The position numbers and the translations under genes were made by a program. The notes beneath the pieces are model-generated. The model was not told the origin of the DNA. It saw nothing but the letters and a program-made list of their open reading frames with translations, and ran no database searches. Shown one piece after another: positions 48,848-58,156 of a DNA stretch of 64,000 nucleotides; positions within the stretch are counted from its first letter, which is position 1, and each line of letters begins with the position of its first letter. The stretch comes from Streptomyces sp. NBC_00878 (lineage in GTDB: Bacteria > Actinomycetota > Actinomycetes > Streptomycetales > Streptomycetaceae): contig NZ_JAPEOK010000001.1 in assembly GCF_026341515.1 (NCBI RefSeq), positions 6,324,001-6,388,000 of the forward strand, given 5' to 3'.

Positions 48848-49027
48848 CGGGTGCTGCCTCGCTTTCCGTGTGGGTGCAGCACACGTTACGGGGCAGTCGG
48901 CGCTCTTGGGCAGTGTCTAAAGAGTTCGCAATGTCCGATTAAGGGTGGGGTCGGAGTAGTTGATTCCGGCTTAGCGTCCTTCGGGGGGCGCGGACGGGGT
49001 GGGTCCGGGTCCGGTAGAGGGGGACAC

Positions 49028-50305
49028 GTGGGGGGACCCGTGGCCAGACGTTTCGCAGGCGTGCCATTCGGCGCGGACCGGGATGTTCCGGGGCTGATCG
49101 TGAAGTTCGGCGACTACCCGCTGCACCACGGCGGAGTGGGCGCGATCCGCAGCCTCGGGCGCCTGGGCGTGCCGATGTACGCCATTACGGAGGACCGATA
49201 CACGCCCGCCGCGGTCTCGCGGCATCTGCGGCGCGCGTTCGTCTGGCCGACCACGGGGACGGAACGGCCGGAGCGGCTCGTCGAGGGACTGCTGCGCGTG
49301 GGGCGCCGGATCGGCCGCCCCACCGTGCTCATCCCGACGGACGAGGAGGCCGCGGTGCTGATCGCCGAGCACCAGGCGGAGCTCGCGGGCCGCTTCCTGT
49401 TTCCGCGCGTGGACGCCGGGCTTCCGCGCCGCCTCGCCAGCAAGCAGGGCCTGCACGAACTTTGCCTGGAGCACGGCATACCCAGCCCGGAGTCCGCTTT
49501 CCCGGAGTCGTACGAGGAGATCGAGGACTTCGCGGCGAAGGCGAGGTTCCCGCTCGTGGCCAAGAACCGCGAGGCGTTCGTACGCCGCGCACGACCGGCC
49601 GTGAACGGGACGACCCGGATCGCGACCCGCGAAGGGCTGCTCGCGCTCGCGCGGGACTGGGGCGAGCACCCCGGCGTGATCCTCCAGGAGTACCTGCCCA
49701 GGGAGGACGCCGAGGACTGGATCGTGCACGCGTACTTCGACGCGGACTCGACGCCGCTCGCGATGTTCACCGGCGTCAAGGTCCGCTCCTGGCCGCCGCA
49801 CGCGGGGATGACGGCGAACGCGTACGTGGTCGACAATCCGGAACTCGCGGACATCGCCGCGCGTTTCATCAAACAGATCGGCTTCAGTGGCGTCATCGAC
49901 CTCGACCTGCGCTTCGACCGGCGCGACGGCCAGTACAAACTGCTCGACTTCAACCCGCGGATGGGCGCGCAGTTCCGGCTCTTCGAGAACGAGTCGGGGA
50001 TCGACGTCGTCCGCGCCATGCATCTGGACCTGACCGGCCGCACCGTTCCGGAGGGGGAACAGCTCGCGGGCCGGCGTTACATCGTGGAGAACATCGACCT
50101 GCCCGCCCTGCTCGCGTACCGCCGCAGCGGCTACACGACACCGCACGCCCCCGCCCGCGCGAGCGGCACGGAACTGGCGTGGCTGGCGGCGGACGACCTG
50201 CGTCCGTTCTTCACCATGCTCGCGCGTTTCGTACGACCCGGCGTGAAGCACGTGTACCAGCTGTGGCGGACCAACCGCCGGAGCGCCCGCGCGAACGCGG
50301 GCTGA
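49028..50305 (+). CDS. ATP-grasp ligase-like protein
   Basis: The 425-residue protein resembles carboxylate-amine ligases with an ATP-grasp fold: an N-terminal Rossmann part (GLIVKFGDYPLHHGG), RRLASKQGLHELCLEHGIPSP, FPLVAKNREAF with the ATP lysine, VILQEYLP, and the Mg-binding end DLDLRFDRRDGQYKLLDFNPRMGAQ. It would join a carboxylate to an amine or thiol using ATP. GTG 49028 follows AGAGGGGG; GTG 49040 is nearly as good. A flavoprotein follows about 160 bp downstream in the same direction, so the two may act in one small pathway. The substrate is unknown. Confidence 0.8.
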   Translation: MGGPVARRFAGVPFGADRDVPGLIVKFGDYPLHHGGVGAIRSLGRLGVPMYAITEDRYTPAAVSRHLRRAFVWPTTGTERPERLVEGLLRVGRRIGRPTVLIPTDEEAAVLIAEHQAELAGRFLFPRVDAGLPRRLASKQGLHELCLEHGIPSPESAFPESYEEIEDFAAKARFPLVAKNREAFVRRARPAVNGTTRIATREGLLALARDWGEHPGVILQEYLPREDAEDWIVHAYFDADSTPLAMFTGVKVRSWPPHAGMTANAYVVDNPELADIAARFIKQIGFSGVIDLDLRFDRRDGQYKLLDFNPRMGAQFRLFENESGIDVVRAMHLDLTGRTVPEGEQLAGRRYIVENIDLPALLAYRRSGYTTPHAPARASGTELAWLAADDLRPFFTMLARFVRPGVKHVYQLWRTNRRSARANAG

Positions 50306-50467
50306 GGGCTGATGGCCTGTCCGACCACGAACGAGCAGTACCTATGAGCAGTACCTATGACGAGCCGGCAGTGAGACGAGTCGGCTGAACGACGAACCAG
50401 CAGCACATCGCACATCTTTTGGTGTGGACCACGAAGTGATGAAGCAGCGTCCTGGGGAGGGGACTTC

Positions 50468-51694
50468 GTGATGGAGCCGGTGGCAGTGATCGGTGCCGGG
50501 CCGTTCGGCCTGTCGACCGCCGCGCATCTGCGAGCGCGCGGCATTCCGGTACGGGTGTTTGGTGAGCCCATGGTGAGCTGGCGTGAGCACATGCCCGAGG
50601 GGATGCTTCTGAAGTCGACCCCGGCCGCCTCGAACATCGACGCCCCGCAGCGTGGGCACGACCTCGTCGACTACTGCGACGCGGCCGGCATACGCCGACT
50701 CGTCACGGACGAGGACATCGTGCCGGTCGAGACGTTCGTCGCGTACGGGGAGTGGTTCCAGCAGAAGCTCGTGCCGGAACTGGAGCGGGTGCGGGTCGTC
50801 TCGGTCGACCGGCTGCCGGGGCCGCGCGGCGGTCGCCAGGGCTCGGGGGGCTTCGAACTCAAGCTGGACTCGGGGGAGTTGTTCACCGCGCGGGCGGTCG
50901 TCGTCGCGACCGGTCTGTCCGGGCTGGCCCATCTGCCGCCCGAACTGGCCGCGGCCGCGCCCGACGGACCGACCCCCACGGGGCCCGTCTCGCACAGCTC
51001 GCAGCTCCATGACCTGTCCCGGTTCTCCGGCAAGGAGCTGATCGTCGTAGGCGCGGGTCAGTCCGCCCTGGAGACGGCGGCGCTCGCGGCGGAGGCAGGC
51101 GCACAGGTGCGCGTAGTGGCGCGCGGTGAGGGATCGGTCGCCTTCGGCGCGCCCCCCTGGAGTCAGCCGAGGCTGCGCCCCGAGTCACCCTTCGGCCGGG
51201 CCTGGTCGTTGTGGGCACTTAGCTACTACCCCCACCCGTACCGCCATCTGCCCCCGCAGGTCCGGCACTTCCTCGTCCGCCGCGTGCTCGGCCCGCTCGG
51301 AGCCTGGTGGCTGCGGGCGCGGTTCGAGGGGAAGGTGCAGGTGAGCGAGGTGTCTCGGATCGTCCGCTCCGGATCGGTGGCCGGCCGCCCGGCCCTCGCC
51401 GTCCAGACCCTCGGCGGGCGGATCGAGGAGCTCTCCGCGGACCACGTCGTGGCCGCGACCGGATACCGCGTAGACCTCGCCGCGATGGACTTCCTCGGGC
51501 ACGAACTGCGTACGGAGCTGGCGGTGAGCCGGGGGACACCGAAGCTGGGCGCCGGGTTCAGGTCCTCCGTGGCCGGGCTGTACTTCACGGGGCTGCCGGC
51601 GGCGGCTTCGTACGGGCCGGTGATGCGGTTCGTGTGCGGAACGGAGTTCGCCTCACCGCGGTTGGTCGGGCATCTGACGCGGGCGCACGGCTGA
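50468..51694 (+). CDS. FAD/NAD(P)-dependent monooxygenase-like flavoprotein
   Basis: The 408-residue protein has an N-terminal FAD-binding motif VAVIGAGPFGLSTAAHL and a second nucleotide-binding motif LIVVGAGQSALETAALAAEAG. A late segment, HVVAATGYRVDL, has the ATGY signature of flavin N-monooxygenases and Baeyer-Villiger-like enzymes. It probably hydroxylates or oxidises a small molecule. GTG 50468 is immediately followed by ATG 50471, both preceded by GGGGAGGGG. It follows the ATP-grasp gene, and joint action is an inference from position. A tandem repeat array follows its stop. Confidence 0.82.
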   Translation: MMEPVAVIGAGPFGLSTAAHLRARGIPVRVFGEPMVSWREHMPEGMLLKSTPAASNIDAPQRGHDLVDYCDAAGIRRLVTDEDIVPVETFVAYGEWFQQKLVPELERVRVVSVDRLPGPRGGRQGSGGFELKLDSGELFTARAVVVATGLSGLAHLPPELAAAAPDGPTPTGPVSHSSQLHDLSRFSGKELIVVGAGQSALETAALAAEAGAQVRVVARGEGSVAFGAPPWSQPRLRPESPFGRAWSLWALSYYPHPYRHLPPQVRHFLVRRVLGPLGAWWLRARFEGKVQVSEVSRIVRSGSVAGRPALAVQTLGGRIEELSADHVVAATGYRVDLAAMDFLGHELRTELAVSRGTPKLGAGFRSSVAGLYFTGLPAAASYGPVMRFVCGTEFASPRLVGHLTRAHG

Positions 51695-51820
51695 ACGAAG
51701 CGAAGCGAAACGAAACGATGGAAGCGAAGCGAACGAAACCAACGAACGAAACCAACGAACGAAACCGACGAACCAAACCGACGAATGAAGCCAGTGAACG
51801 GAATCAAACGAAACCAAAGG
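51694..51820. repeat. 13-bp tandem repeat array (cgaacgaaaccaa) after the flavoprotein gene
   Basis: Seven contiguous 13-bp units run from 51730 to 51820, the first two identical. A less regular gaagcgaagc-type stretch precedes them from the stop codon of the flavoprotein at about 51694. This array is unusually A-rich for the genome and lacks any hairpin. Confidence 0.92.
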
Positions 51821-52045
51821 CGAGGTGAGTGAGGCAAGGCAGGGCGCGTGCGCGGCCGCCCGCGCCGAGCAACTCCTCCTGCATCCGGGCGGGTCGGGAG
51901 CGGCCTCAACTGTCCCCTTTCGCCTGCGATTTACCTCCCAAAGGCCAACGGAAGGGGCGAGCGGCGACCCGTGTGCCTGACGAGATACCGGACGACGTCC
52001 GGTTCCCGTCGAGTCGTTGGGGCGTTCGATCCGTATTCTCTGATC
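51821..52045. other. Intergenic region before the HAD hydrolase
   Basis: No gene is seen. TATTCT (52034-52039) stands 6 bp before the ATG and could give a leaderless message, but no -35 is evident. Confidence 0.35.
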
Positions 52046-52945
52046 ATGGCCGCACCGATTGCATATTCACTCATCGCCACTGACCTGGACGGGACATTGC
52101 TGCGAGGCGACGACACTCTCTCGGACCGGTCACGCGCCGCGCTGGCGATGGCGGTTGCGAGAGGTGCCAGGCATCTCGTGGTCACGGGGCGCCCGGCCCC
52201 GCGCGTCCGGCCGCTGCTCGATGAACTGGGCAGTCAGGGCCTGGCGGTGTGCGGGCAGGGGGCGCAGCTGTACGACGCAGGCGCCCACCGCATGGTGTGG
52301 TCGGTCACCCTCGACCGCGAGCTGGCCGAGACGGCACTCGGCAAGATCGAGGCGGAGGTCGGGGACGTGTACGCCGCGGTCGACCAGGACGGTGTCGACG
52401 GACTCACGCTCATCGAGCCCGGGTACGAGATGCCGCACCCGACGCTCCCGGCGGTGCGCGTCCTGCGTCGCGACGACCTCTGGACGGAACCCATCAGCAA
52501 GGTGCTGCTGCGTCATCCCCTGTTGTCCGACGACGCGTTGGCGTCCGCGGCGCGCGGAGCGGTCGGTTCCCTCGCCACGGTCACGATGTCCGGCCCCGGC
52601 ACCGTCGAACTCCAGCCATGTGGCGTGACCAAGGCGACGGGTCTCGCCCTGGCGGCCGAACACCTCGGCCTCACCCCCGCCGTCACGATCGCCTTCGGGG
52701 ACATGCCGAACGACATCCCGATGTTCGACTGGGCGGCCCACGGCGTCGCGATGGCCAACGCCCACCCCGAACTCAAGGCGGTGGCCGACGAGGTGACCCT
52801 GTCGAACGAGGAGGACGGGATCGCGGTGGTACTGGAGCGCCTCTTCTCCCGTCCCTGGACCCCGCCCGCCGTACGCCTCGCCCACTGGGCCCCGTTCAAC
52901 CGTCCCAGCTCAAGTAGTCCCGCCTCGGCGATCCCGGCCCCGTAG
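52046..52945 (+). CDS. HAD-superfamily (Cof-type) hydrolase
   Basis: The 299-residue protein has the HAD nucleophile motif IATDLDGTLLRGD near its start, the Thr/Ser motif LVVTGRP, a C2b-type cap (about residues 85-190) and the Mg-binding motif FGDMPNDIPMF. Cof-type phosphatases dephosphorylate sugar phosphates and similar metabolites. ATG 52046 begins just before the DLD motif. The C-terminal tail (about 30 residues) is Pro/Ser-rich. Tandem repeats lie on both sides. Confidence 0.92.
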   Translation: MAAPIAYSLIATDLDGTLLRGDDTLSDRSRAALAMAVARGARHLVVTGRPAPRVRPLLDELGSQGLAVCGQGAQLYDAGAHRMVWSVTLDRELAETALGKIEAEVGDVYAAVDQDGVDGLTLIEPGYEMPHPTLPAVRVLRRDDLWTEPISKVLLRHPLLSDDALASAARGAVGSLATVTMSGPGTVELQPCGVTKATGLALAAEHLGLTPAVTIAFGDMPNDIPMFDWAAHGVAMANAHPELKAVADEVTLSNEEDGIAVVLERLFSRPWTPPAVRLAHWAPFNRPSSSSPASAIPAP

Positions 52946-52980
52946 GCCCGGCTCAGTAGGCCCGGCTCAGTAGGCCCCGA
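52943..52980. repeat. 14-bp tandem repeat x2.5 between convergent genes
   Basis: taggcccggctcag occurs twice (52943-52956, 52957-52970) and a third partial copy follows, overlapping the stop codons of both convergent genes. Confidence 0.9.
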
Positions 52981-53680
52981 AGACGTTGTCGATCGAGCCG
53001 TACCTCGCGGCGGCGTAGTTGCACGCCGCCGTGATGTTGGCGACCGGGTCGAAGGGGTCCATCGAGGTGCCGGGCACGTGGTACGCGCTGAAGGTCGGGT
53101 CGATGACCTGGAGGAGCCCCTTCGACGGCGTACCGGCCGCGGCGTTGGAGTCCCAGTTGTTGATGGCCTGCGGGTTGCCCGAGGACTCGCGCATGATGTT
53201 GCGGTAGATGCCGTCGTACGACCCCGGGATTCCGTGCTGGGCCATGACGTCCAGCGCCTCCTTGATCCAGCCGTCGAGGTCGTTCGTGTACGTCTTCGCG
53301 GCGGCCTGGGTGACGGTGGACGCGGTGGTCGCCTTGGCTGTCTTGGTGCCGACCGTCAGCGTGAGCCCCGGGCGGATGTGCGACGGGTCGTCGCCGATGA
53401 CCGCGCGGTTGGCCTGGTACAGCTGCTTCCAGTCACCGCTCGACGGGTACTTCCTCGCGATCTTGGACAGGGTGTCGCCCGCGACGACCTTGTACGTGAT
53501 GAGCGAGACCTGCGGGACTTCGGCCGACGCGACCTGCGCGGCCTGCGCCGGCTGTGCGGCGTGGGCGCCGGTCGCTCCCAAGAGGGGGAGCGCGAGTGCG
53601 GCTCCGCCGGTTCCCGCGGCGACGATTCCGCGAGTGAGGGCATTCAGTCTGGTACGGCGGTGCTTACCTTGTGCGGGCAT
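52967..53680 (-). CDS. Secreted LysM transglycosylase (SLT-like) wall hydrolase
   Basis: The 237-residue protein has a signal peptide (to about AHAA, residue 42), a LysM module (YKVVAGDTLSKIARKY to LTLTVG, about 62-112), a linker and a C-terminal transglycosylase-like domain. The latter has the catalytic-type Glu in IYRNIMRESSGNPQAINNWD and SKGLLQVIDPTFSAYH. It would cut peptidoglycan glycan strands. ATG 53680 is supported by GGAGAGGA at suitable distance. The long leader contains a ydaO-type riboswitch, a common arrangement for wall hydrolases in actinomycetes. Confidence 0.92.
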   Translation of the reverse strand: MPAQGKHRRTRLNALTRGIVAAGTGGAALALPLLGATGAHAAQPAQAAQVASAEVPQVSLITYKVVAGDTLSKIARKYPSSGDWKQLYQANRAVIGDDPSHIRPGLTLTVGTKTAKATTASTVTQAAAKTYTNDLDGWIKEALDVMAQHGIPGSYDGIYRNIMRESSGNPQAINNWDSNAAAGTPSKGLLQVIDPTFSAYHVPGTSMDPFDPVANITAACNYAAARYGSIDNVFGAY

Positions 53681-53700
53681 GGCGCTTTTCCTCTCCGGCG

Positions 53701-53884
53701 CCTGCGAGGTGAGCTGTCGGGTTCGGGCGGGAGATGCCCGGCCGCATGCTGCACGCGGCTTCACCCCGAGCCGTTCCGGAATCCGGACCGGCGACTTATC
53801 TGGGTCCCCCGCTCCTGCCGTACGCGAGTGAATGAGTGAGTGGGATCTCCGGGCGGCGGCAGGATTAGGCGGTCCATCCGGAGT
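53701..53884 (-). ncRNA. ydaO-yuaA (c-di-AMP) riboswitch controlling the LysM hydrolase
   Basis: On the minus strand the leader carries the ydaO hallmarks in order: gcctaatcctgcc, then ggcaggagcgggggacccag, and near the gene aacccgacagctcacctcg. The core gggggaccca (plus-strand 53801-53810) is nearly invariant in the class. These switches bind c-di-AMP and lower expression of wall-hydrolase genes when it is high. Confidence 0.93.
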
Positions 53885-54269
53885 GCCGTGAACGTATGCG
53901 AGAGCACATGTCGTGAACAAGCCCTGAATTCACACGGAGATGCCATTTGCCCGTTCAGGCTGGAGGGTAATTCTTGATCCATCCGGAAGGTGAAGTTCAA
54001 CTTGCCTTACGCAAAGGAGAATCGGTCGACCCGGCGCAGTGGCGGTCCCGAATGGACGTGACCCAATTCACTGGCGCAGGTGGGGGATTAAGTGCAACAG
54101 GTGCGTAATACGGGCAAGTCGGGCGCACCCTTGGTGTCCACCCGGTCCACATAAGGTGCTACTTGTCCGTAAAGGTGCCGACGTGTCGACGAAGCCCGCG
54201 GCTATGTGGCCCGGATACGTGTTCGCGCGTGTTGGTGCGCGTTCGCGATCATTCGGGGAACGTGCGAGT
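53885..54269. other. Region upstream of the riboswitch
   Basis: No gene is visible between the riboswitch and the CocE-like gene's 3' end. On the minus strand a possible promoter is TTGTTC-N18-TACGTT (about 53890-53920), 10-20 bp before the riboswitch. Short open frames on the plus strand lack codon bias. Confidence 0.4.
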
Positions 54270-56264
54270 TCACCCCGCCGTCCGTGGAATCCTTTTCTCC
54301 CAGGTGCGGTGGAACACGACTTCGTCGCCGTCCTTGCAGATCACTTCGTTCGCGGTGGTGAAGTCCGCCTCGTCGCAGGTGGTTTCGGAGTGCGATTCGA
54401 CGCTCGCGTCCCACGGCAGATCCGGTCGGTGCAGACGGATGAACCAGTCCGATCGGGCGCGGGCCGACAACGGGTCCGACTCGTCGATCGTGTATGTGTC
54501 CAGGGCCTCTTCGGTGAATTCGAGGCCGTCGGGATACACCCGGGTTCCGCCGTACCGCGGGTCCACCTCCAGACGCCACTCGCCCTTGGCGACATCGCGG
54601 ATGACGAGGCGTTCGGGGCGCGGCTCGTCCAGTGTCGCGGGGAAGTTCACCCCCATGGGCTCCGCCTGCTCCGGTTCCTCGAAGGAGATGGACGGGTCCG
54701 ACTCCTGTGCGCGGAGCGGGAGTTCCAGCACGCTCCCCGAAGGGGTGAGGGTGAAGCCCGCCTCCGAACCTGGCTGGGGCCAGATCCACGGCCAGTACGC
54801 GGAGGAGACGGCGAGACGGATGCGATGGCCCGCAGGGATGGCGTGGCCGATGGCGTTCAGGTCGAGAACCACGTCCTCCGTAGAGCCGGGTTTCCAGGGG
54901 ATCACCTGGTCACGGCCATGACGGGATGACAGGTTCAGGGCCCCTCGGGTGACGAGGGTCGAGGAGCCGTCGGGGGCCACGTCGCAGATTCGGGCCACTA
55001 CTTGTCCTCGCGTCGCCTCCGTAGTGAGCCTCAACCGCACGCGCGGGCGGCCCAGCACCCAGATCTCCTCAGGGACCTCGAAGTCGAAGCACGCCGACTT
55101 CGCGTCCTCGTCCCGCTGGTCGGGCGGCAGGTCCGCGTCGTTGCCGAAGGGAAAGAAGCGGCCCGCGTCCAGCCCCGTGTGCTGAGGCGACCGCACCACC
55201 ACGGGCTCACCCTTGAGGGCGTACGTCACCGGGGCCACCAGGGGAGAGGGCCAGGCCGGATCGCCGACCCAGCGGCCCGGCAGTGCCGGGTACACCGTCG
55301 CGGGCGGGTGGGAGTCGCTGACGTACGAGCGCAGGAGCGGCTCCGACATGATCCCGGTCTCCGTGCCCTTGAGCCAGTGGTCCCACCACCGCAGCGTCTC
55401 CTGGAGGAAGCCGATCGCCGGGCCGGGCGGCAGCCCCCGGTCGGGGTACTGGTGCGACCACGGCCCGATGATCCCCCGTACGCGGTCCGCCGGGAGGTGT
55501 TCCACGAGGCGCAGGACCGCGTCCCGGTACGGGTCGTGCCAGCCGCCGACCGTGAGCACCGCCGCCCGGATCGCCGAGTAGTCCTCGCACACGCTGCCGT
55601 GGCGCCAGTGGTCGTCCCTCGTCTGGTGCTCCAGCCAGGTGTGCAGGAACGGATCGACGGTCTCCAGTCGTTTGATCCACAGGTCGTGCCAGACCTCGCC
55701 CACGTACACCGGATCCGGCGGGCGGGAGACGAACGCGAGCATCGTCGCCGCCCACGCGTGCATGTCGACGGCGAGTACGGAACCACCCATGTAGTGCACA
55801 TCGTTGTCATAGCGGTCGTCCGTCGAGCAGACCGCGACGACCGCCTTGAGCGGTTCGGGCGCGAGGGCCGCGATCTGGAGGGAGTTGAAGCCGCCCCAGG
55901 AGATGCCGAACATGCCGACCTTGCCGGAGCACCAGGGCTGGGCGGCGAGCCAGTTGACGACCTCGACCCCGTCGGCCAGCTCGGTCGCCGAGTACTCGTC
56001 GCCCGGCAGCCCCTCGGAGTTGCCGTGCCCACGGACGTCCACGCGTACGGAGGCATAGCCGTGCCCGGCGTACCAGGGATGACGCTGCCGGTCGCGCGGC
56101 GCCGTCCAGTCGGTCAGGCGGTAGGGGAGGTATTCGAGCAGGGCCGGTACGGGTTCGTCGGTGAGCGGGCGCCACACGCGCGCGTAGAGCCTGGTTCCGT
56201 CCGGGAGGGGGACGCGGAGGTCGTGGTGAGTCGTCTCGTAGGGAAAGGACGTACGGATGCGCAT
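54270..56264 (-). CDS. CocE/NonD-family (X-Pro dipeptidyl-peptidase-like) hydrolase
   Basis: The 664-residue alpha/beta hydrolase has RVDVRGHGNSEG, the nucleophile elbow GISWGGFNS, and a C-terminal jelly-roll domain (IPAGHRIRLAVSSAYWP) as in X-Pro dipeptidyl peptidases and cocaine esterase. No signal peptide is seen, so it acts in the cytoplasm. It lies 28 bp downstream of the POT transporter gene in the same direction, so uptake of small peptides followed by their cleavage is a reasonable reading. The transporter is frameshifted here. Esterase activity is the alternative. Confidence 0.9.
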   Translation of the reverse strand: MRIRTSFPYETTHHDLRVPLPDGTRLYARVWRPLTDEPVPALLEYLPYRLTDWTAPRDRQRHPWYAGHGYASVRVDVRGHGNSEGLPGDEYSATELADGVEVVNWLAAQPWCSGKVGMFGISWGGFNSLQIAALAPEPLKAVVAVCSTDDRYDNDVHYMGGSVLAVDMHAWAATMLAFVSRPPDPVYVGEVWHDLWIKRLETVDPFLHTWLEHQTRDDHWRHGSVCEDYSAIRAAVLTVGGWHDPYRDAVLRLVEHLPADRVRGIIGPWSHQYPDRGLPPGPAIGFLQETLRWWDHWLKGTETGIMSEPLLRSYVSDSHPPATVYPALPGRWVGDPAWPSPLVAPVTYALKGEPVVVRSPQHTGLDAGRFFPFGNDADLPPDQRDEDAKSACFDFEVPEEIWVLGRPRVRLRLTTEATRGQVVARICDVAPDGSSTLVTRGALNLSSRHGRDQVIPWKPGSTEDVVLDLNAIGHAIPAGHRIRLAVSSAYWPWIWPQPGSEAGFTLTPSGSVLELPLRAQESDPSISFEEPEQAEPMGVNFPATLDEPRPERLVIRDVAKGEWRLEVDPRYGGTRVYPDGLEFTEEALDTYTIDESDPLSARARSDWFIRLHRPDLPWDASVESHSETTCDEADFTTANEVICKDGDEVVFHRTWEKRIPRTAG

Positions 56265-56292
56265 GGCGGTGACCTCAAGGGCTTCTGGAGTC

Positions 56293-57829
56293 TCAGTGAA
56301 CCGGGTGCATCGTGCGGCGCAGCCAGGGCGCGGCGGCGATCACGAGCAGGCCCGCGGCGACCGCGATCGCGCCGTTGACGCCGAAGTAGGCGGGCTTGGA
56401 GACGTCGTCGTAGAGCTTCACGGTCTGGGCCTGGATGCCGTTGGCGAGGGCCAGCGAGAGGAACCAGAGGGACATCGTCTGGCTGGCGAAAGCCCGCGGG
56501 GCGAGCTTCGTGGTGGCCGACATGCCGGAGGTCTCCAGGAGGATGTCGCCGAGCCCCAGCAGGAAGTACGAGCCGACGATCCACCAGGCGGACATCAGGT
56601 AGTCCCCGTTGTCGTGGCCCGAGGTCGGCAGCACCATCAGGAGGAAGGACAGGCCTCCCAGCACCACCCCGAACGCGATCTTGTTGGAGGCGTGCGGCTG
56701 GCTGTGCCCCATCCGGACCCACAGCGCGGCCACGACCGGGGCGAGCGCCACCTCGAAGGCGCCCAGGGCGGACGCGTACCAGCTGGCGGGGAAGTCGAAG
56801 CCGAGGATCGTCGTCTCGGCGTTCGACGCGGCCAGCAGCATCATCGTCGAGTACGCCTGGAAGAGGATGAAGTTGAAGACCGTGGAGGCCAGGAACAGCA
56901 CGATGTACGGGCGCAGTCGGCCGCGCTCCTCGGGCGCCACCCGGGCGCTCCTGAACATCACCGCGAAGTAGACCACCGGCGCGATCACCGAGATCAGGGT
57001 CAGCAGGTCCACGAAGCGGCCCATGGTCAGCCATCCGGCGGCCGTCAGCAGGACCGCGAGGACGGCCGCCACCAGGCCCAGGGCGATCAGACGAACCGCC
57101 CTGCGCATCGACGCCGGCGGCAGCGCGAATTCGGCCGCGTTTCTGCGTCCGGCCGCGTTCGTTCGTCCGGCCAGGTGACGGCGGCCCGTGACGTACTGGA
57201 TCAGGCCGAGGGTCATACCGACCGCGGCCGCCGAGAAGCCCCAGTGCCAGCCCTGGTGGTCGCCGAGCCGGCCGGTGATCAGCGGCCCCGCGAAGGCGCC
57301 GATGTTGATCGCCATGTAGTACACGGCGAAACCGGCGTCGCGGCGGTCGTCGTCGGTGCGGTAGAGCTTGCCGACCATGGTGGCGACGTTCGGCTTCAGC
57401 AGGCCCGTGCCCGCGCTGATCAGGCCGAGTCCCGCCCAGGTCACCCGCGGTGGGCACCGCCATGGCGTAGTGACCGCAGGCGATCAGGACGCCGCCCCAC
57501 AGGACCGCCCGGTACGAGCCGAGGATGCGGTCGGCCAGCCGGCCGCCGGCCACCGAGACCAGATAGACCAGCGTTCCGTACGCGGCCGAGACGGACGCGG
57601 CCGTTCCGGCGGACATGCCCATGCCGCCGTGGGCCACCGTGTCCGCGAAGTACAGGACGAGGATCGCCTGCATCCCCAGGAACGAGAACCGCTCCCAGAC
57701 CTCCAGGCCCGAGAGGGTCAGCAGGCCCCTGGGCTGCCCGAAGAAGGAGTGGTCGGCCGCAAGGTCCGAGGGCGGGCCCCAGGGTTCCGGGTCGGGGTCG
57801 GGGTCGGCTTCGATCGTGTCGCGGGACAA
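56293..57829 (-). pseudogene. POT/PTR-family peptide transporter with one frameshift
   Basis: Two minus-strand frames together encode a proton-dependent oligopeptide transporter of about 510 residues. The N-terminal part runs to HYAMAVPTA with helices and the GLEVWERFSFLGMQAILVLYF signature. The rest resumes VTWAGLGLISAGTGLLKPNV and continues to the stop. The break falls at 57444-57446, where a CCC run (GGG on the coding strand) has one base too many. Everything else is intact, so sequencing error is as likely as a young pseudogene. TTG 57829 follows AGGAAG. It should form an operon with the CocE-like hydrolase. Confidence 0.75.
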
Positions 57830-58156
57830 GGGGCATCACTTCCTGAAAAGTCGCTCGCTTTCAGGACGTATCACATGGATCGGCCGTATCGGTGATATCT
57901 GAAGATCAAGAACATACCTTCCGTGATCGGATACCGCCCGGCTGGAACGAGGGGGTAAAAGGGGGCACGCGGAGCGTGTCAGGCAGGGTGATAGCAGGTG
58001 ACGGGCGGGCGCTCGTTGTGATCGAAAGGCGACCGGATACGCTGACTTGAGTGCGAGCAGCGACACATCGACAAACACTCACAACATCCGCAGCACCCGG
58101 CACACTCAGAGCATCCGGACACCGCCGTTGAGAGCATCAGCAGACAGGAGACCCTC
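57830..58156. promoter_or_regulatory. Divergent promoter region of the polyprenyl synthase
   Basis: TTGTGA (58016-58021) and TACGCT (58038-58043), 16 bp apart, make a plausible promoter for the gene at 58157. The leader between 58060 and 58140 has degenerate repeats of cagcac/gagcatc. No other element is seen. Confidence 0.4.

Noticed and set aside
47186..49027. Plus-strand frame continuous with the ATP-grasp gene, suggesting a 1039-residue protein
   Set aside because: The upstream part is antisense to fumarylacetoacetase and the GntR remnant; the real start has a ribosome-binding site at 49028 or 49040.
51694..51820. Possible CRISPR array in the A-rich 13-bp repeats
   Set aside because: Units are contiguous with no spacers, and no cas genes are nearby.
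49028..52945. A larger natural-product gene cluster around the ATP-grasp pair
   Set aside because: Neighbours are fumarylacetoacetase and a Cof-type phosphatase, with no carrier protein, PKS/NRPS, tailoring set or dedicated exporter.
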